Source: Nanobdellota archaeon
GTDB lineage: Archaea > Nanobdellota > Nanobdellia > Pacearchaeales > GW2011-AR1
Assembly (NCBI GenBank): GCA_030704765.1
Contig: JAUYDD010000067.1
Coordinates: 1-34,244 of the forward strand
Direction: 5' to 3'
DNA length: 34,244 nt
Shown here: in pieces, positions 1 through 8,968 of the stretch
How the letters are laid out: each line of letters starts with the position of its first letter
Numbering within the stretch: the first letter of the stretch is position 1
Made by a program: the position numbers and the translations under genes
The notes under the pieces: model-generated
Told to the model about the DNA's origin: nothing
Database searches by the model: none
Seen by the model: only the letters and a program-made list of their open reading frames with translations

Positions 1-141
1 AAATTTCTGAGCGCACCCAAAAAACTTCTGAAAGTTTTTTAGTGTGCTCCAAAATGCCTTCTCTTTCTATCCATTAAAATAGATAGGTATGAGAAGAGCA
101 TTTTGGACATCTTAAAAGATGAAGTTTATTTTCCGACATAA
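1..141. repeat. Compound palindrome element E1, probably truncated by the window start
   Basis: Stems gagcgcac(9-16)/gtgtgctc(42-49, one G-T); aaaaaactt(19-27)/aagtttttt(32-40); ccaaaatgc(49-57)/gcattttgg(98-106) enclosing cttctc(58-63)/gagaag(91-96); catctt(108-113)/aagatg(116-121). Ends in CGACATAA, as do the elements at 2423 and 34244. Confidence 0.75.
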
Positions 142-867
142 TCAATTTTCTTCTAATATTTTTTTCAATTTAAAAGTAAAATTTATTGTTCGTTTTATTA
201 GTTTGAATCTTGACTTAAATCCGAAATTCCAAGCACTATGGCCATGCAATCTCTTCCCAAAATATACTGGAAACCTAATTACAATGTAACCATTGGATTT
301 AGCAAGATAATAGGCATATAAGTCGAATGAAAAATCTTCAGGAGGGTTTTTTATTAATCTTAAAAAATCTTTATGGAAGATATTTGGTTGAGCATTTATA
401 TCATATAAAAATTTCTTTAAAACCAAGGTTTCAAAAATGGACATTCCAAAAGTGAAGAATCTGTCAGAAAAAGATCTTCCATATCTTTTTCCTTTAATAA
501 ATGTCTTCTGAGGATTATCATTGGATTTTATCATTTCAAAAGCTTTAATTGTGTCTTTTGGATCTGTTTGTAAATCTGCATGTGTATGGCAAATATATTT
601 TCCTTTTGCAGATGAAAATCCTTTATATACTGCAGCACCATAACCTGGTATCTTTTGAAAAACTGACCTAGCAAAAGGATACTTTCGTCTTTTTAACAAT
701 TTTTTCAATACTTCTTTTGTATTATCATTTGAATTATTATCAACAAGGATCAATTCTGTTGTCTTTAATAAATTCCCATTTAAAATCTCCTTGAATTTAT
801 CTAAAAGAAAAGGCATATTTTCAGCTTCATTATAACACGGGATTATTATAGATAATTCTTTTTTCAT
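142..867 (-). CDS. Family 2 glycosyltransferase (dolichol-phosphate mannosyltransferase-like)
   Basis: N-terminal ELSIIIPCYNEAENMP, LVDNNSNDNT, HADLQTDP: GT2 fold motifs. Confidence 0.9.
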   Translation of the reverse strand: MKKELSIIIPCYNEAENMPFLLDKFKEILNGNLLKTTELILVDNNSNDNTKEVLKKLLKRRKYPFARSVFQKIPGYGAAVYKGFSSAKGKYICHTHADLQTDPKDTIKAFEMIKSNDNPQKTFIKGKRYGRSFSDRFFTFGMSIFETLVLKKFLYDINAQPNIFHKDFLRLIKNPPEDFSFDLYAYYLAKSNGYIVIRFPVYFGKRLHGHSAWNFGFKSRFKLIKRTINFTFKLKKILEEN

Positions 868-1688
868 TTTTCAAAATACTTTTTCCATATTGGAAGAAGT
901 CTTTTTTCTTCATTTGAAATATCAGGAGGGGGAATACCATATTTTATTATGAACTCTATTTTTTCATAATCATGCAAATCATCGGGTTTTCCCCAACTAA
1001 CATATAAATCTACATCAAATATAATTGTTTTTTTATTTAATTTTTGTAAAAATTTAGGGACTGCGTCAACATAAAACTCATTGTTAATCTTATAATTTTC
1101 CTTAAACATGAGTTCAACAGAATCTATAAAATCTTTTGCTTTTTTAAAATAAAAAGTAGCTACATTTGAATGATCATAAAAAGGATCATCAGATACAGGG
1201 ATTTTGATAGAAATATCTTTTATTGTCTCCTGATCATCCTCAAGTTTGTACCATCCCCAAGCAGTTGGATTTCTCCTCAAGATCTCTCTTTGTGTAAAGG
1301 TCCATATAATGCAGCTTACATCGTCTCTTTTTTTTAATTGTTCAAACTTCTCTTCATTATATAAAAAACCACCATCACAAGATGCAATAAACAATTCTTC
1401 TTCTGGATTTATTAAGTGTTTTGCTATCATACAGCTTCCAGCTTGCCCTATTGGTGCAGGATCTACTAAAAATATAGCCTCAGGAATTTCTTTTCTTATT
1501 AACTTATCAATACCATAATCAAAATGCTCTTCTCTCATAACAAATACCCATTTGTCAGCTTTTGGAAGATCCCTTATTACTTTTATTATCATTGGAACTC
1601 CAGAAACAGATATAAGCGGTTTTGATAGCTTATAGCCTGCTTGGCTGAACCTTGTTCCTAGACCTGCCATGGGTATTAAATTCATCAT
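864..1688 (-). CDS. Sugar-phosphate nucleotidyltransferase-like protein
   Basis: NLIPMAGLGTRFSQAGYKLSKPLI signature of NTP_transferase; overlaps the GT2 gene start by 4 nt. Confidence 0.85.
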   Translation of the reverse strand: MMNLIPMAGLGTRFSQAGYKLSKPLISVSGVPMIIKVIRDLPKADKWVFVMREEHFDYGIDKLIRKEIPEAIFLVDPAPIGQAGSCMIAKHLINPEEELFIASCDGGFLYNEEKFEQLKKRDDVSCIIWTFTQREILRRNPTAWGWYKLEDDQETIKDISIKIPVSDDPFYDHSNVATFYFKKAKDFIDSVELMFKENYKINNEFYVDAVPKFLQKLNKKTIIFDVDLYVSWGKPDDLHDYEKIEFIIKYGIPPPDISNEEKRLLPIWKKYFEK

Positions 1689-1718
1689 GTTTTAAGAAAA
1701 ATAAAAGGATATTTATAC

Positions 1719-2165
1719 TTATTGCTGTTTTAAAGCAAATATTTCCCTAGTATAATCATAATCCTTTTTTAATAAAGGACAATCAGGATTTCTTTTTTGA
1801 AATTTACTTGCATGCTTAATTATAGTGTCTCTTAATTCTAAATCTGTTGATAGAACATAACCGGTTTTATGATGCATATTTGATAAAATACGAGCTGAAG
1901 CATTAGCTGTTGGAATATAACCGTATATATCAGTTCTTGGTGGAAGATTTAATGCATTTGCTATAACTTCTGTTGGATCTGTATCCCAGGTTTTCCAATC
2001 TGGTTGACAATTAAAACCTATTGTTAATTTTTCTAAATCACTAAATCCAGGAACATTTTCTTTTGGTTCAATAAAGTTCCTAAATACCTGCATTGCAAAT
2101 ATTCCTGCTCCTCCTACTGGAACCCTTTCTATATCTAAACCTTGTTGTTTCAGATATGCTTCCAA
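1719..2165 (-). CDS. Hypothetical protein, 148 aa
   Basis: ORF track; no recognised family motif; lies directly left of element E2. Confidence 0.6.
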   Translation of the reverse strand: MEAYLKQQGLDIERVPVGGAGIFAMQVFRNFIEPKENVPGFSDLEKLTIGFNCQPDWKTWDTDPTEVIANALNLPPRTDIYGYIPTANASARILSNMHHKTGYVLSTDLELRDTIIKHASKFQKRNPDCPLLKKDYDYTREIFALKQQ

Positions 2166-2196
2166 TAGATTATATATTATATTTCAAGAATTAAAA

Positions 2197-2423
2197 TAGG
2201 ATATCAAAAAAATTTCCTGAAATCAAAAAAATCTTTCATAAGATTTTTTGGAACATTCAAAATCTTTTAGAGATTTTGAAGTAATCGCCTACTCCATCCT
2301 GAAGGATGGAGTTTGATTGGCGATTTTTCTGATTCGGAAATTTTTAGGATGCTCGAGAATTGAAAACTGTAACATTAGCTACGACCACATGATAAATCAT
2401 GAGGTTTTCAATTCTCGACATAA
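2197..2423. repeat. Compound nested palindrome element E2
   Basis: TAGGATATC...CGACATAA boundaries. Stems: aatttcc/ggaaatt outer (2211-2217/2336-2342, extendable into the A/T runs); aaaaaatctt(2226-2235)/aagatttttt(2240-2249); ttcaaaatct(2256-2265)/agattttgaa(2271-2280); atcgcc/ggcgat; ctccatcc(2292-2299)/ggatggag(2304-2311); cgagaattgaaaac(2354-2367)/gttttcaattctcg(2404-2417). Confidence 0.85.
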
Positions 2424-3851
2424 CTAAGATTCTGTTATGCTTTCTTTATCTTTAATAAGATAATGATGCGATTCTGCTTTTATTGTTGCTGCTTTATCTG
2501 AAAATATATATTCTATCATTCTGCAATAATGGACTACATTTTCAAAATTATGATGTTTAGAAGGATTACAAGGAAACAAATGTCTTTTAGACCAATATTC
2601 ATCTTTTAAAAGCTCTGCACCATAAGTTATCGCATATAACTCAAAATTATTATATACTTCGCTTCCAGGAGTTATAAATAAAGGAGTATAGATAATAGTT
2701 CCAATATAATCCTGATTTTTTAATAGAAAATCTAAAGTTTCCCTAAGAGTATCGGGTGTTTCTCCAATATAGAATATTATATTGAACTTTACTACTAATT
2801 CAGGATATTTTGCAATTTCCCTAATTAATTTTTCTGCTCTTGCAATATAATATTTTGGGTCTGCTGATTTATTTATCCTTTTTAATATTTCAATGCTTCC
2901 AGACTCAAAACCTACTGTCAAAACTCTCAAACCTGCATTATAAGCTTCAGGTAAAAAGATTTCCCAATTAGAGTCAACTGAGGTTTGTGTTGACCAAGTG
3001 ATATTTTTTTCTTTCAGGATCTTTATTTGCTCTGTTGCTATTTTTGGACTCATGCCAAAATTAGAAGTCAATAATGCCAAGGTTATATTTTTTCCCCAAA
3101 GATTAACTATTTGATCTAATTCTTCTGAAAATAGAGACATAGGTTTAAAAGTGACTTTACATCCATATAAATTTTCATTTAAACAGAATTTACATTTTTT
3201 AGGACAACCCCTGCTTTCTTCAATATAAGGGGTAAACTGAGATATTTCAGGATATAAAGAATAATCCAGTTTAGGTAATTCTTTCAGTCTATCTGAAAAT
3301 TCTCTAGCTATATGAAGTTCCCCATCTTCTTTCATAAATGAAATTCCCTTGATAGAAGAATAATCTTTTTTATCTTTAGTTAATAACAGCTCCATTGTAA
3401 TTTCCCCTTCTCCATGAACCAATATATCTAAATTATTTGTTTCTTTAAAAACTGTATCTCCTAAATAAGTGCAATGTTCTCCTCCCATAACAATTAAACT
3501 AGATGGAGAATTTTTTCTTGTTATTTCTAAACATTTCAAGCTTTCTATATAATCAAATGCAGTATTATTGCTTATTCCAATAATTTTTGGAGTCTTATTT
3601 TGAAGCTCTTTTTCTATTTTAGAATAATTGTGGTCAACTGAAGTGTCTATTATTTTTACTGAAAATCCCTTGGATTTCAGATAACTAGCGATAGAGAGTA
3701 TGCCTGAGCTTATAATTGAAAACTTGAAACTTTCATCTCTAAAAAAAGCTAAAGGAGGTGTTTCTGTTAAATAAGGAGGGTGGATAAACAAAACATCATA
3801 ATCATATTTATCTTTAATGGAATTTTCATCAATCAGGTTAGGGGTCATCAT
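2424..3851 (-). CDS. B12-binding-domain radical SAM protein
   Basis: Cobalamin-binding-like N-terminus (DVLFIHPPY, SYLKSKGFSVKIIDT) and radical SAM motif ESRGCPKKCKFC. Confidence 0.9.
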   Translation of the reverse strand: MMTPNLIDENSIKDKYDYDVLFIHPPYLTETPPLAFFRDESFKFSIISSGILSIASYLKSKGFSVKIIDTSVDHNYSKIEKELQNKTPKIIGISNNTAFDYIESLKCLEITRKNSPSSLIVMGGEHCTYLGDTVFKETNNLDILVHGEGEITMELLLTKDKKDYSSIKGISFMKEDGELHIAREFSDRLKELPKLDYSLYPEISQFTPYIEESRGCPKKCKFCLNENLYGCKVTFKPMSLFSEELDQIVNLWGKNITLALLTSNFGMSPKIATEQIKILKEKNITWSTQTSVDSNWEIFLPEAYNAGLRVLTVGFESGSIEILKRINKSADPKYYIARAEKLIREIAKYPELVVKFNIIFYIGETPDTLRETLDFLLKNQDYIGTIIYTPLFITPGSEVYNNFELYAITYGAELLKDEYWSKRHLFPCNPSKHHNFENVVHYCRMIEYIFSDKAATIKAESHHYLIKDKESITES

Positions 3852-3982
3852 AAACTAAAGAAAAAGATATAGGTTTTTAAACATTATTATAAACCCTGAC
3901 ATAAAAAGGATGATTAACTTTTGCATAAATCTAAGGATTAAATTCATTACAATAAAATATTATAGTAACTAAAATTTATACC

Positions 3983-4039
3983 GAAATAAATTTCAGTTCC
4001 TAAATAGTAAAGGAATAAATTTATCTGAAAATTTATTTC
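3983..4039. repeat. Nested inverted repeat downstream of the 2H phosphoesterase gene
   Basis: gaaataaatttcag(3983-3996) pairs with ctgaaaatttatttc(4025-4039, one extra A); inner ttcc/ggaa. Confidence 0.55.
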
Positions 4040-4051
4040 CTTTCCTATAAT

Positions 4052-4684
4052 TTAAATCAAAGGGTATTTTTTTATAAGTTTTAAACTATCATCCTTGTCA
4101 TCTACTAAATAAACATTAAGGGAAATAATATTATAATTTCCTTTAGGACATAAGTCTTTTATTTTATTAAATAAAATTTCAAATTTATTATTATCGATTG
4201 TTGCAAGAGAAATATGCGGTTTAAATATATTTCCAATGTAAGGAAATCCATATTTGATGGTGTTTTTTCTTTCTATATCCCCTAAAGATTCATAAGAATC
4301 TTTATATCTTTTAATTATTATGGGATTTCTAAAAGATTGCAGATGATCTATTACTTGCTTTTGTATTCTTCTTATCATATCTACATTTTCTTCTATAATA
4401 TTACACGCCAAGGTAATTTTATTTATGTTCTTTTCTTTAAAAATAATCCAATCAGAAATTGCTATTTGTATTTTATTTGTATCTTTTTTAATTTTATATA
4501 TCAAATCTTCTAATTCCTTATCCCATTCAGATATATCTAAAAAATCTGCATGATATATTGAAAGATGAGGTTCATCATCTAAATATAATTGATTTCCTAT
4601 CAAAGATTTTATGATTATTTTTAATCCTTTTATTTTACTAGATATAATCTTATCAGGTTCTAATAATATGCCATAGGTTACCAT
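4052..4684 (-). CDS. 2H phosphoesterase / 2'-5' RNA ligase-like protein
   Basis: Two HxS motifs: PHLSIYH and PHISLAT. Confidence 0.7.
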   Translation of the reverse strand: MVTYGILLEPDKIISSKIKGLKIIIKSLIGNQLYLDDEPHLSIYHADFLDISEWDKELEDLIYKIKKDTNKIQIAISDWIIFKEKNINKITLACNIIEENVDMIRRIQKQVIDHLQSFRNPIIIKRYKDSYESLGDIERKNTIKYGFPYIGNIFKPHISLATIDNNKFEILFNKIKDLCPKGNYNIISLNVYLVDDKDDSLKLIKKYPLI

Positions 4685-4727
4685 TTTTATTAAATATTTA
4701 TCCTAAGGATTTGATATTCATTAATAT

Positions 4728-5366
4728 TCAATTGTTTTGAAAATTTTTTAGTATCCTCCTTTTTTGTTCTTCAGGACCTATATAATCTGCATGACATTCT
4801 TTCAAGTAAAAATAAATAGGTTCAAAATGAGGTATACTAATCTTAAACCATTCTTTCATTGAAATCCCTAAGGAATGTCCCAATGCTGTTCTTAGAACTA
4901 CGTTATGACTACATATGGCTATAGATTTATCAGGATAATTTTTTAAACCTTGGATAAAATTTAAATAACGATTGAGAACGTCCTGACTATTTTCTCCATT
5001 TGGAAATCTCGGGTCTTCGCCTCTTTTCCATGCATCAAATAATTGAGGATATTTTTCTTGCGCTTGTTTTAAATATAACCCATCAACATCACCATAATCG
5101 ATCTCTAAAAGATTAGAATCTGTTATTATTTTATTTTCTGTTAATAGTTGTAATGTCTGTATGCATCTTTTTAATGGAGAAGAAATAAATAAAGTACATC
5201 CAGCTATTCCTTTTTTAGTTTTTTCTGTGGAATCAGGAGACGAAGGCATTATGGAAGGATCCATTCTACCTAAAAATTTTACACCTAAATCTTTATTAAG
5301 AATATTTCCTCCGGTTTCAAGATGTCTTAAAAAAACTAATTTCTTCTCTAAATTTTCTGTTTTCAT
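4728..5366 (-). CDS. Histidine phosphatase superfamily protein
   Basis: LVFLRHLETGGN, SSPLKRCIQT, EIDYGDVDG, ICSHNVVLRT. Confidence 0.85.
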   Translation of the reverse strand: MKTENLEKKLVFLRHLETGGNILNKDLGVKFLGRMDPSIMPSSPDSTEKTKKGIAGCTLFISSPLKRCIQTLQLLTENKIITDSNLLEIDYGDVDGLYLKQAQEKYPQLFDAWKRGEDPRFPNGENSQDVLNRYLNFIQGLKNYPDKSIAICSHNVVLRTALGHSLGISMKEWFKISIPHFEPIYFYLKECHADYIGPEEQKRRILKNFQNN

Positions 5367-5369
5367 TTT

Positions 5370-7883
5370 TTATAAATTTTTTAATATTTCCTTAATCTGA
5401 TTGTCAGTTAGTTCTATATAAAGCCTACTATTTTTAGTTAAAATAAATCTTATTGGTTCAAAATCAGGGATATTTAGTTTATACCATTCTTTCATTGGAA
5501 TTTTTAAATAACTTCCTATTAAACATCTTAAAACAACATTATGGGTGCAGAGGGCTATCTTGTTGTTTTTTATATTTTTTATATTTTTTAAAAAACTATA
5601 GAGTCTAAGTAAAACATCTCTTTGGTTTTCTCCATTTGGAAACTTTGGATCGTTGCCAAATTCCCATTCGTCTATAATTTTTGGATAATTTTTTATTAAA
5701 TAATCCAAATCTTTTCCATCTAATTCTCCGTAATTTATTTCGTTTAAACGATTATCGAGAGTTATATTCTTTTCCGTTAATAATGAAAGGGTGTTTTTGC
5801 ATCTTAAAGATGGGGAAGAGAAAAATATTTCATAGTCAGATAGGATATTTTTTAGATTATTTATTTCTTTTTTATCAGGATAAATTAATTCAGGGTTTGA
5901 TTTTTGCCCGATAAATTGATTTTCATAAGCTTTTGTTTTTACATGCCTTAGAAATATTATCTCTTTATTAGAATTGTAAAAATAATCTTTAAATTGAGAT
6001 TCATAATCAGATAAAAAAAATTCAATATGTTTTAATATATTTTTTATAGAATCGTAGTTTCTTCTTTTTTTAATTTTTATTAAATCGTTTATAAATTTTT
6101 TATGTAATTCTTTATTTTTTGGAAAAATTTTAAAATACGCATCCATAGCTTCATTAATATCATAATCTTTATTTTGCCTATAGTATAATTTTAATAAATT
6201 AGACATCAAGAAACGCATAATATGATAAGAAAATTCTATCCTGTCCCTTGAATCCATTAATTTATAATCTTTTTTTTCAATAACCTTGTTTTTTTGGATA
6301 ATATATTTTCTATAAGATAATTTATTTTCTTTTATTTCAGAAAGATATTCTTTAGAACTTCTTCTAGAATCAAAAAAATTAGAAGGTTGCAAATGATAGA
6401 CCTTATATAATTCAGACATAGATTTCTTAAAAAAAATCCCTGAATTTTGCCAATCATAACAAGTAAAAGGGCTTTTTATACAATGGTCAATATGGCTTTT
6501 GATATCGTATAGCATTATATGAAAGACAATATTGTCTTTGTTGAATTTTAACGGGCCTAAAGAAGGATTTAATATGACATTATAACCATATTTTGATTCT
6601 ATTTCTTTTTTTATTTTTTCAAAATTTTTAATAACAGACTCGAATTTGTCTTTAGATAATTCATCTAAAATTAATACAATATCAACATCATTTATACCTT
6701 CTATTCCTGAATATTTTGAAAAAGAACCAACAATATTTCCAGATTGTATAAAATCTAAATTTTCTGTTAAATCTCTTATTTTTTTAATAATATCTTTTCT
6801 AAGTTCATTTTCAATATTCCTGTATCTTGAGCTAGTTTTTAATTCTAAGAAAGAAGTTATGGGATCGTCTGATGATAAGATACCTGAAGATGAAACTATA
6901 TATTTTGCATTTATTTTTCCAATATTTGTTGGTTTAACACCTCCATCAAATATTATCTCAAAGTTGTATTTTTTCTTGAATCTATTCAATCTATTTACTT
7001 TTTCTATTGATTCAGTATTAAATATCTGTCCGGATTTTCCAAGTTCATCAATACCCATTACTTGAACAAAATCTATATAAGGAATGTATTTTATTATATC
7101 CTCTATTTTTGAATCTGTTTTTAAACATAATCCTACTTTCTTATTTAAAGACCGGCATAATCTTATTACATCGCTTATATTTTCATCTATCTCAATATGA
7201 AAAGTTATAGAATTTACATTTTTGTATAATTTCTTTATCCAGACTGAAGGATTTTTTGACATTATATGAAGTATTTTCTTAATTACCCAAGCCTTATTTA
7301 TCTCCTTAATTAAAGAAAGATCTATTTCAGGTGCTGAACTATTAAATGATTTATCTATTAAATCTATATGGACAAAATCAGCATAATATCTTATTCTAGA
7401 ATATATCTGATTAATGTCTTTATTTTTATTTAAATAAACAGCTATGCCTACTTTTTTAACAAAATCAAAAGTAATATTTCTATGTGCTGTATAACTTAAC
7501 ATAAAAATTATTGCAGAGGTAACAAATCTTAAAGTTGCGTAACCCAGGGGGATTTTTTCCCTTAATACAGCAATCAAGCCTAAATTAAGAATAAAAGCAA
7601 TTGTTGCTATAGCTAAAAATATAATGAAAGTCCTTCTATTTTTTGATTTTGGAACATGAAAATTAAGTCTTGCATTTAATATAAATCCTAAAGTTACTCC
7701 TATTATAAAACCTATGATAACTTTTAATATAAATGGTATATTATAAACTAATAAATATTTTGCTATAATAACCTCTGTTCCTACTGCAATAAGACCTATA
7801 ATTATATAATTTATAAGATATTGGAACCTATATCTTATAAATCTTAAATTTTTTATTATATTTTTTATATAAGAGGTTACCAT
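5370..7883 (-). CDS. Multidomain fusion: GtrA-like membrane domain + ribulose-phosphate 3-epimerase-like + pol-beta-type nucleotidyltransferase + histidine phosphatase
   Basis: GtrA-like N-terminal TM helices; HIDLID...FHIEID...IIFDGGVKP...IVSSSGI (RPE-like); GSFSKYSGIEGINDVDIVLIL (GS...DxD NTase); IFLRHVKTKAYENQF...SSPSLRCKNT...CTHNVVLRC (histidine phosphatase). Confidence 0.85.
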   Translation of the reverse strand: MVTSYIKNIIKNLRFIRYRFQYLINYIIIGLIAVGTEVIIAKYLLVYNIPFILKVIIGFIIGVTLGFILNARLNFHVPKSKNRRTFIIFLAIATIAFILNLGLIAVLREKIPLGYATLRFVTSAIIFMLSYTAHRNITFDFVKKVGIAVYLNKNKDINQIYSRIRYYADFVHIDLIDKSFNSSAPEIDLSLIKEINKAWVIKKILHIMSKNPSVWIKKLYKNVNSITFHIEIDENISDVIRLCRSLNKKVGLCLKTDSKIEDIIKYIPYIDFVQVMGIDELGKSGQIFNTESIEKVNRLNRFKKKYNFEIIFDGGVKPTNIGKINAKYIVSSSGILSSDDPITSFLELKTSSRYRNIENELRKDIIKKIRDLTENLDFIQSGNIVGSFSKYSGIEGINDVDIVLILDELSKDKFESVIKNFEKIKKEIESKYGYNVILNPSLGPLKFNKDNIVFHIMLYDIKSHIDHCIKSPFTCYDWQNSGIFFKKSMSELYKVYHLQPSNFFDSRRSSKEYLSEIKENKLSYRKYIIQKNKVIEKKDYKLMDSRDRIEFSYHIMRFLMSNLLKLYYRQNKDYDINEAMDAYFKIFPKNKELHKKFINDLIKIKKRRNYDSIKNILKHIEFFLSDYESQFKDYFYNSNKEIIFLRHVKTKAYENQFIGQKSNPELIYPDKKEINNLKNILSDYEIFFSSPSLRCKNTLSLLTEKNITLDNRLNEINYGELDGKDLDYLIKNYPKIIDEWEFGNDPKFPNGENQRDVLLRLYSFLKNIKNIKNNKIALCTHNVVLRCLIGSYLKIPMKEWYKLNIPDFEPIRFILTKNSRLYIELTDNQIKEILKNL

Positions 7884-8344
7884 TTTTTGTTTTTAAAGAC
7901 GAAAATTTTTATACTAAAAAAATTAATTAGAGTTGTTATAGGAATAATGGATGCTGTTGATATAAGGGGATTTAATCCGATATAATCTACTAAGATTTTT
8001 AATAAAAGATTCATAATGCCTAAGGTGGTAAGATTCACTAAAAAATATTCTATAAGATATCTTACAGATTTGTATTTTGAGTTAAATGTCAACAATCTAT
8101 TGAAAAAAAATCCTACAAATGCCCCTATTACAAAAGCTATTGTAGTAGATAAGAGATAATAGATATTTAAAAAGTGATATAACAGTAAAAATATAATGTA
8201 ATATAATAGTGTTGTTTCTAACCCTATTAAACAAAACTTTAAAAACTGCTTAGTTACTTCTCTTTTCAATAACCTCATAGAAGATATTTCCTTAGAATTA
8301 TTTATAAAGATTGTTGCAATCAAAAAAACTATGTACCACCACAC
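7877..8344 (-). CDS. GtrA family membrane protein (start may be the internal Met at 8278)
   Basis: FLKFCLIGLETTLLYYIIFLLLYHF...FVIGAFVGFFFNRLLTF, typical GtrA pattern. Confidence 0.75.
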   Translation of the reverse strand: MWWYIVFLIATIFINNSKEISSMRLLKREVTKQFLKFCLIGLETTLLYYIIFLLLYHFLNIYYLLSTTIAFVIGAFVGFFFNRLLTFNSKYKSVRYLIEYFLVNLTTLGIMNLLLKILVDYIGLNPLISTASIIPITTLINFFSIKIFVFKNKKW

Positions 8345-8494
8345 CTTTTAAGGCGTTTTGTGGCAGGCACTTGTTTTTTGGATGACTTCAAAATTTTTCA
8401 GAAAATTTTGAGTGTTCCAAAAAACTTCTGAAAGTTTTTTTGGGCTAGAAAAAACTTTTGTGGTTTTTTCTGCACAGAAAATCCAATAAAACCT
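8345..8494. repeat. Palindrome cluster element E3
   Basis: ttttttgga(8374-8382)/tccaaaaaa(8416-8424) enclosing tcaaaatttt(8388-8397)/aaaattttga(8402-8411); aaaaaactt(8419-8427)/aagtttttt(8432-8440); agaaaaaac(8447-8455)/gttttttct(8463-8471). Confidence 0.75.
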
Positions 8495-8968
8495 CTAGTT
8501 AAGCGGTTCTTTATCTTGATTCTTATAATAAGTATATATTTGGGAGATTTTTGAATATAAAGGGATATTTAGATATATAAGATCTATATAATCCAAGACC
8601 ATATGAATTCCTATGCCTATGCTAATCCAAATAAATAAATCATTCATATAAGAAAGTATAACTAAAATGGTCCAGAATTCAAAACCATGAAGAATCAAGA
8701 TGGGGTTTTTAAATTTTTTTCTTATATTTCTTTCATAAGAAAGCCATTTTATTCTTCTTTTAACAAACCATGCATAAGAATTTTTTAGATTTATATCTTT
8801 TTTAACAAGTATATAATAAAGATAATGATCTACATCAATTAAAAATGAAGCTAAAAATACTAATACTGATTGAAATAAAGTTATATTAAATATTGAATAT
8901 AATAATAAAGATATAATTCCTCCGATTAATATATGCGTTTTAGGATACATAAAATAAAGAAATATCAA
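8495..8968 (-). CDS. Membrane protein, DUF457/YdjM-like metal-dependent hydrolase family (tentative)
   Basis: Hydrophobic ORF with [26 protein letters not shown]. Confidence 0.5.
   Translation of the reverse strand: MIFLYFMYPKTHILIGGIISLLLYSIFNITLFQSVLVFLASFLIDVDHYLYYILVKKDINLKNSYAWFVKRRIKWLSYERNIRKKFKNPILILHGFEFWTILVILSYMNDLFIWISIGIGIHMVLDYIDLIYLNIPLYSKISQIYTYYKNQDKEPLN

Noticed and set aside
2197-2423. Integron attC site
   Set aside because: Conserved core motifs of attC (RYYYAAC/GTTRRRY) are not evident and no integrase is present; only the folded-palindrome idea is shared.
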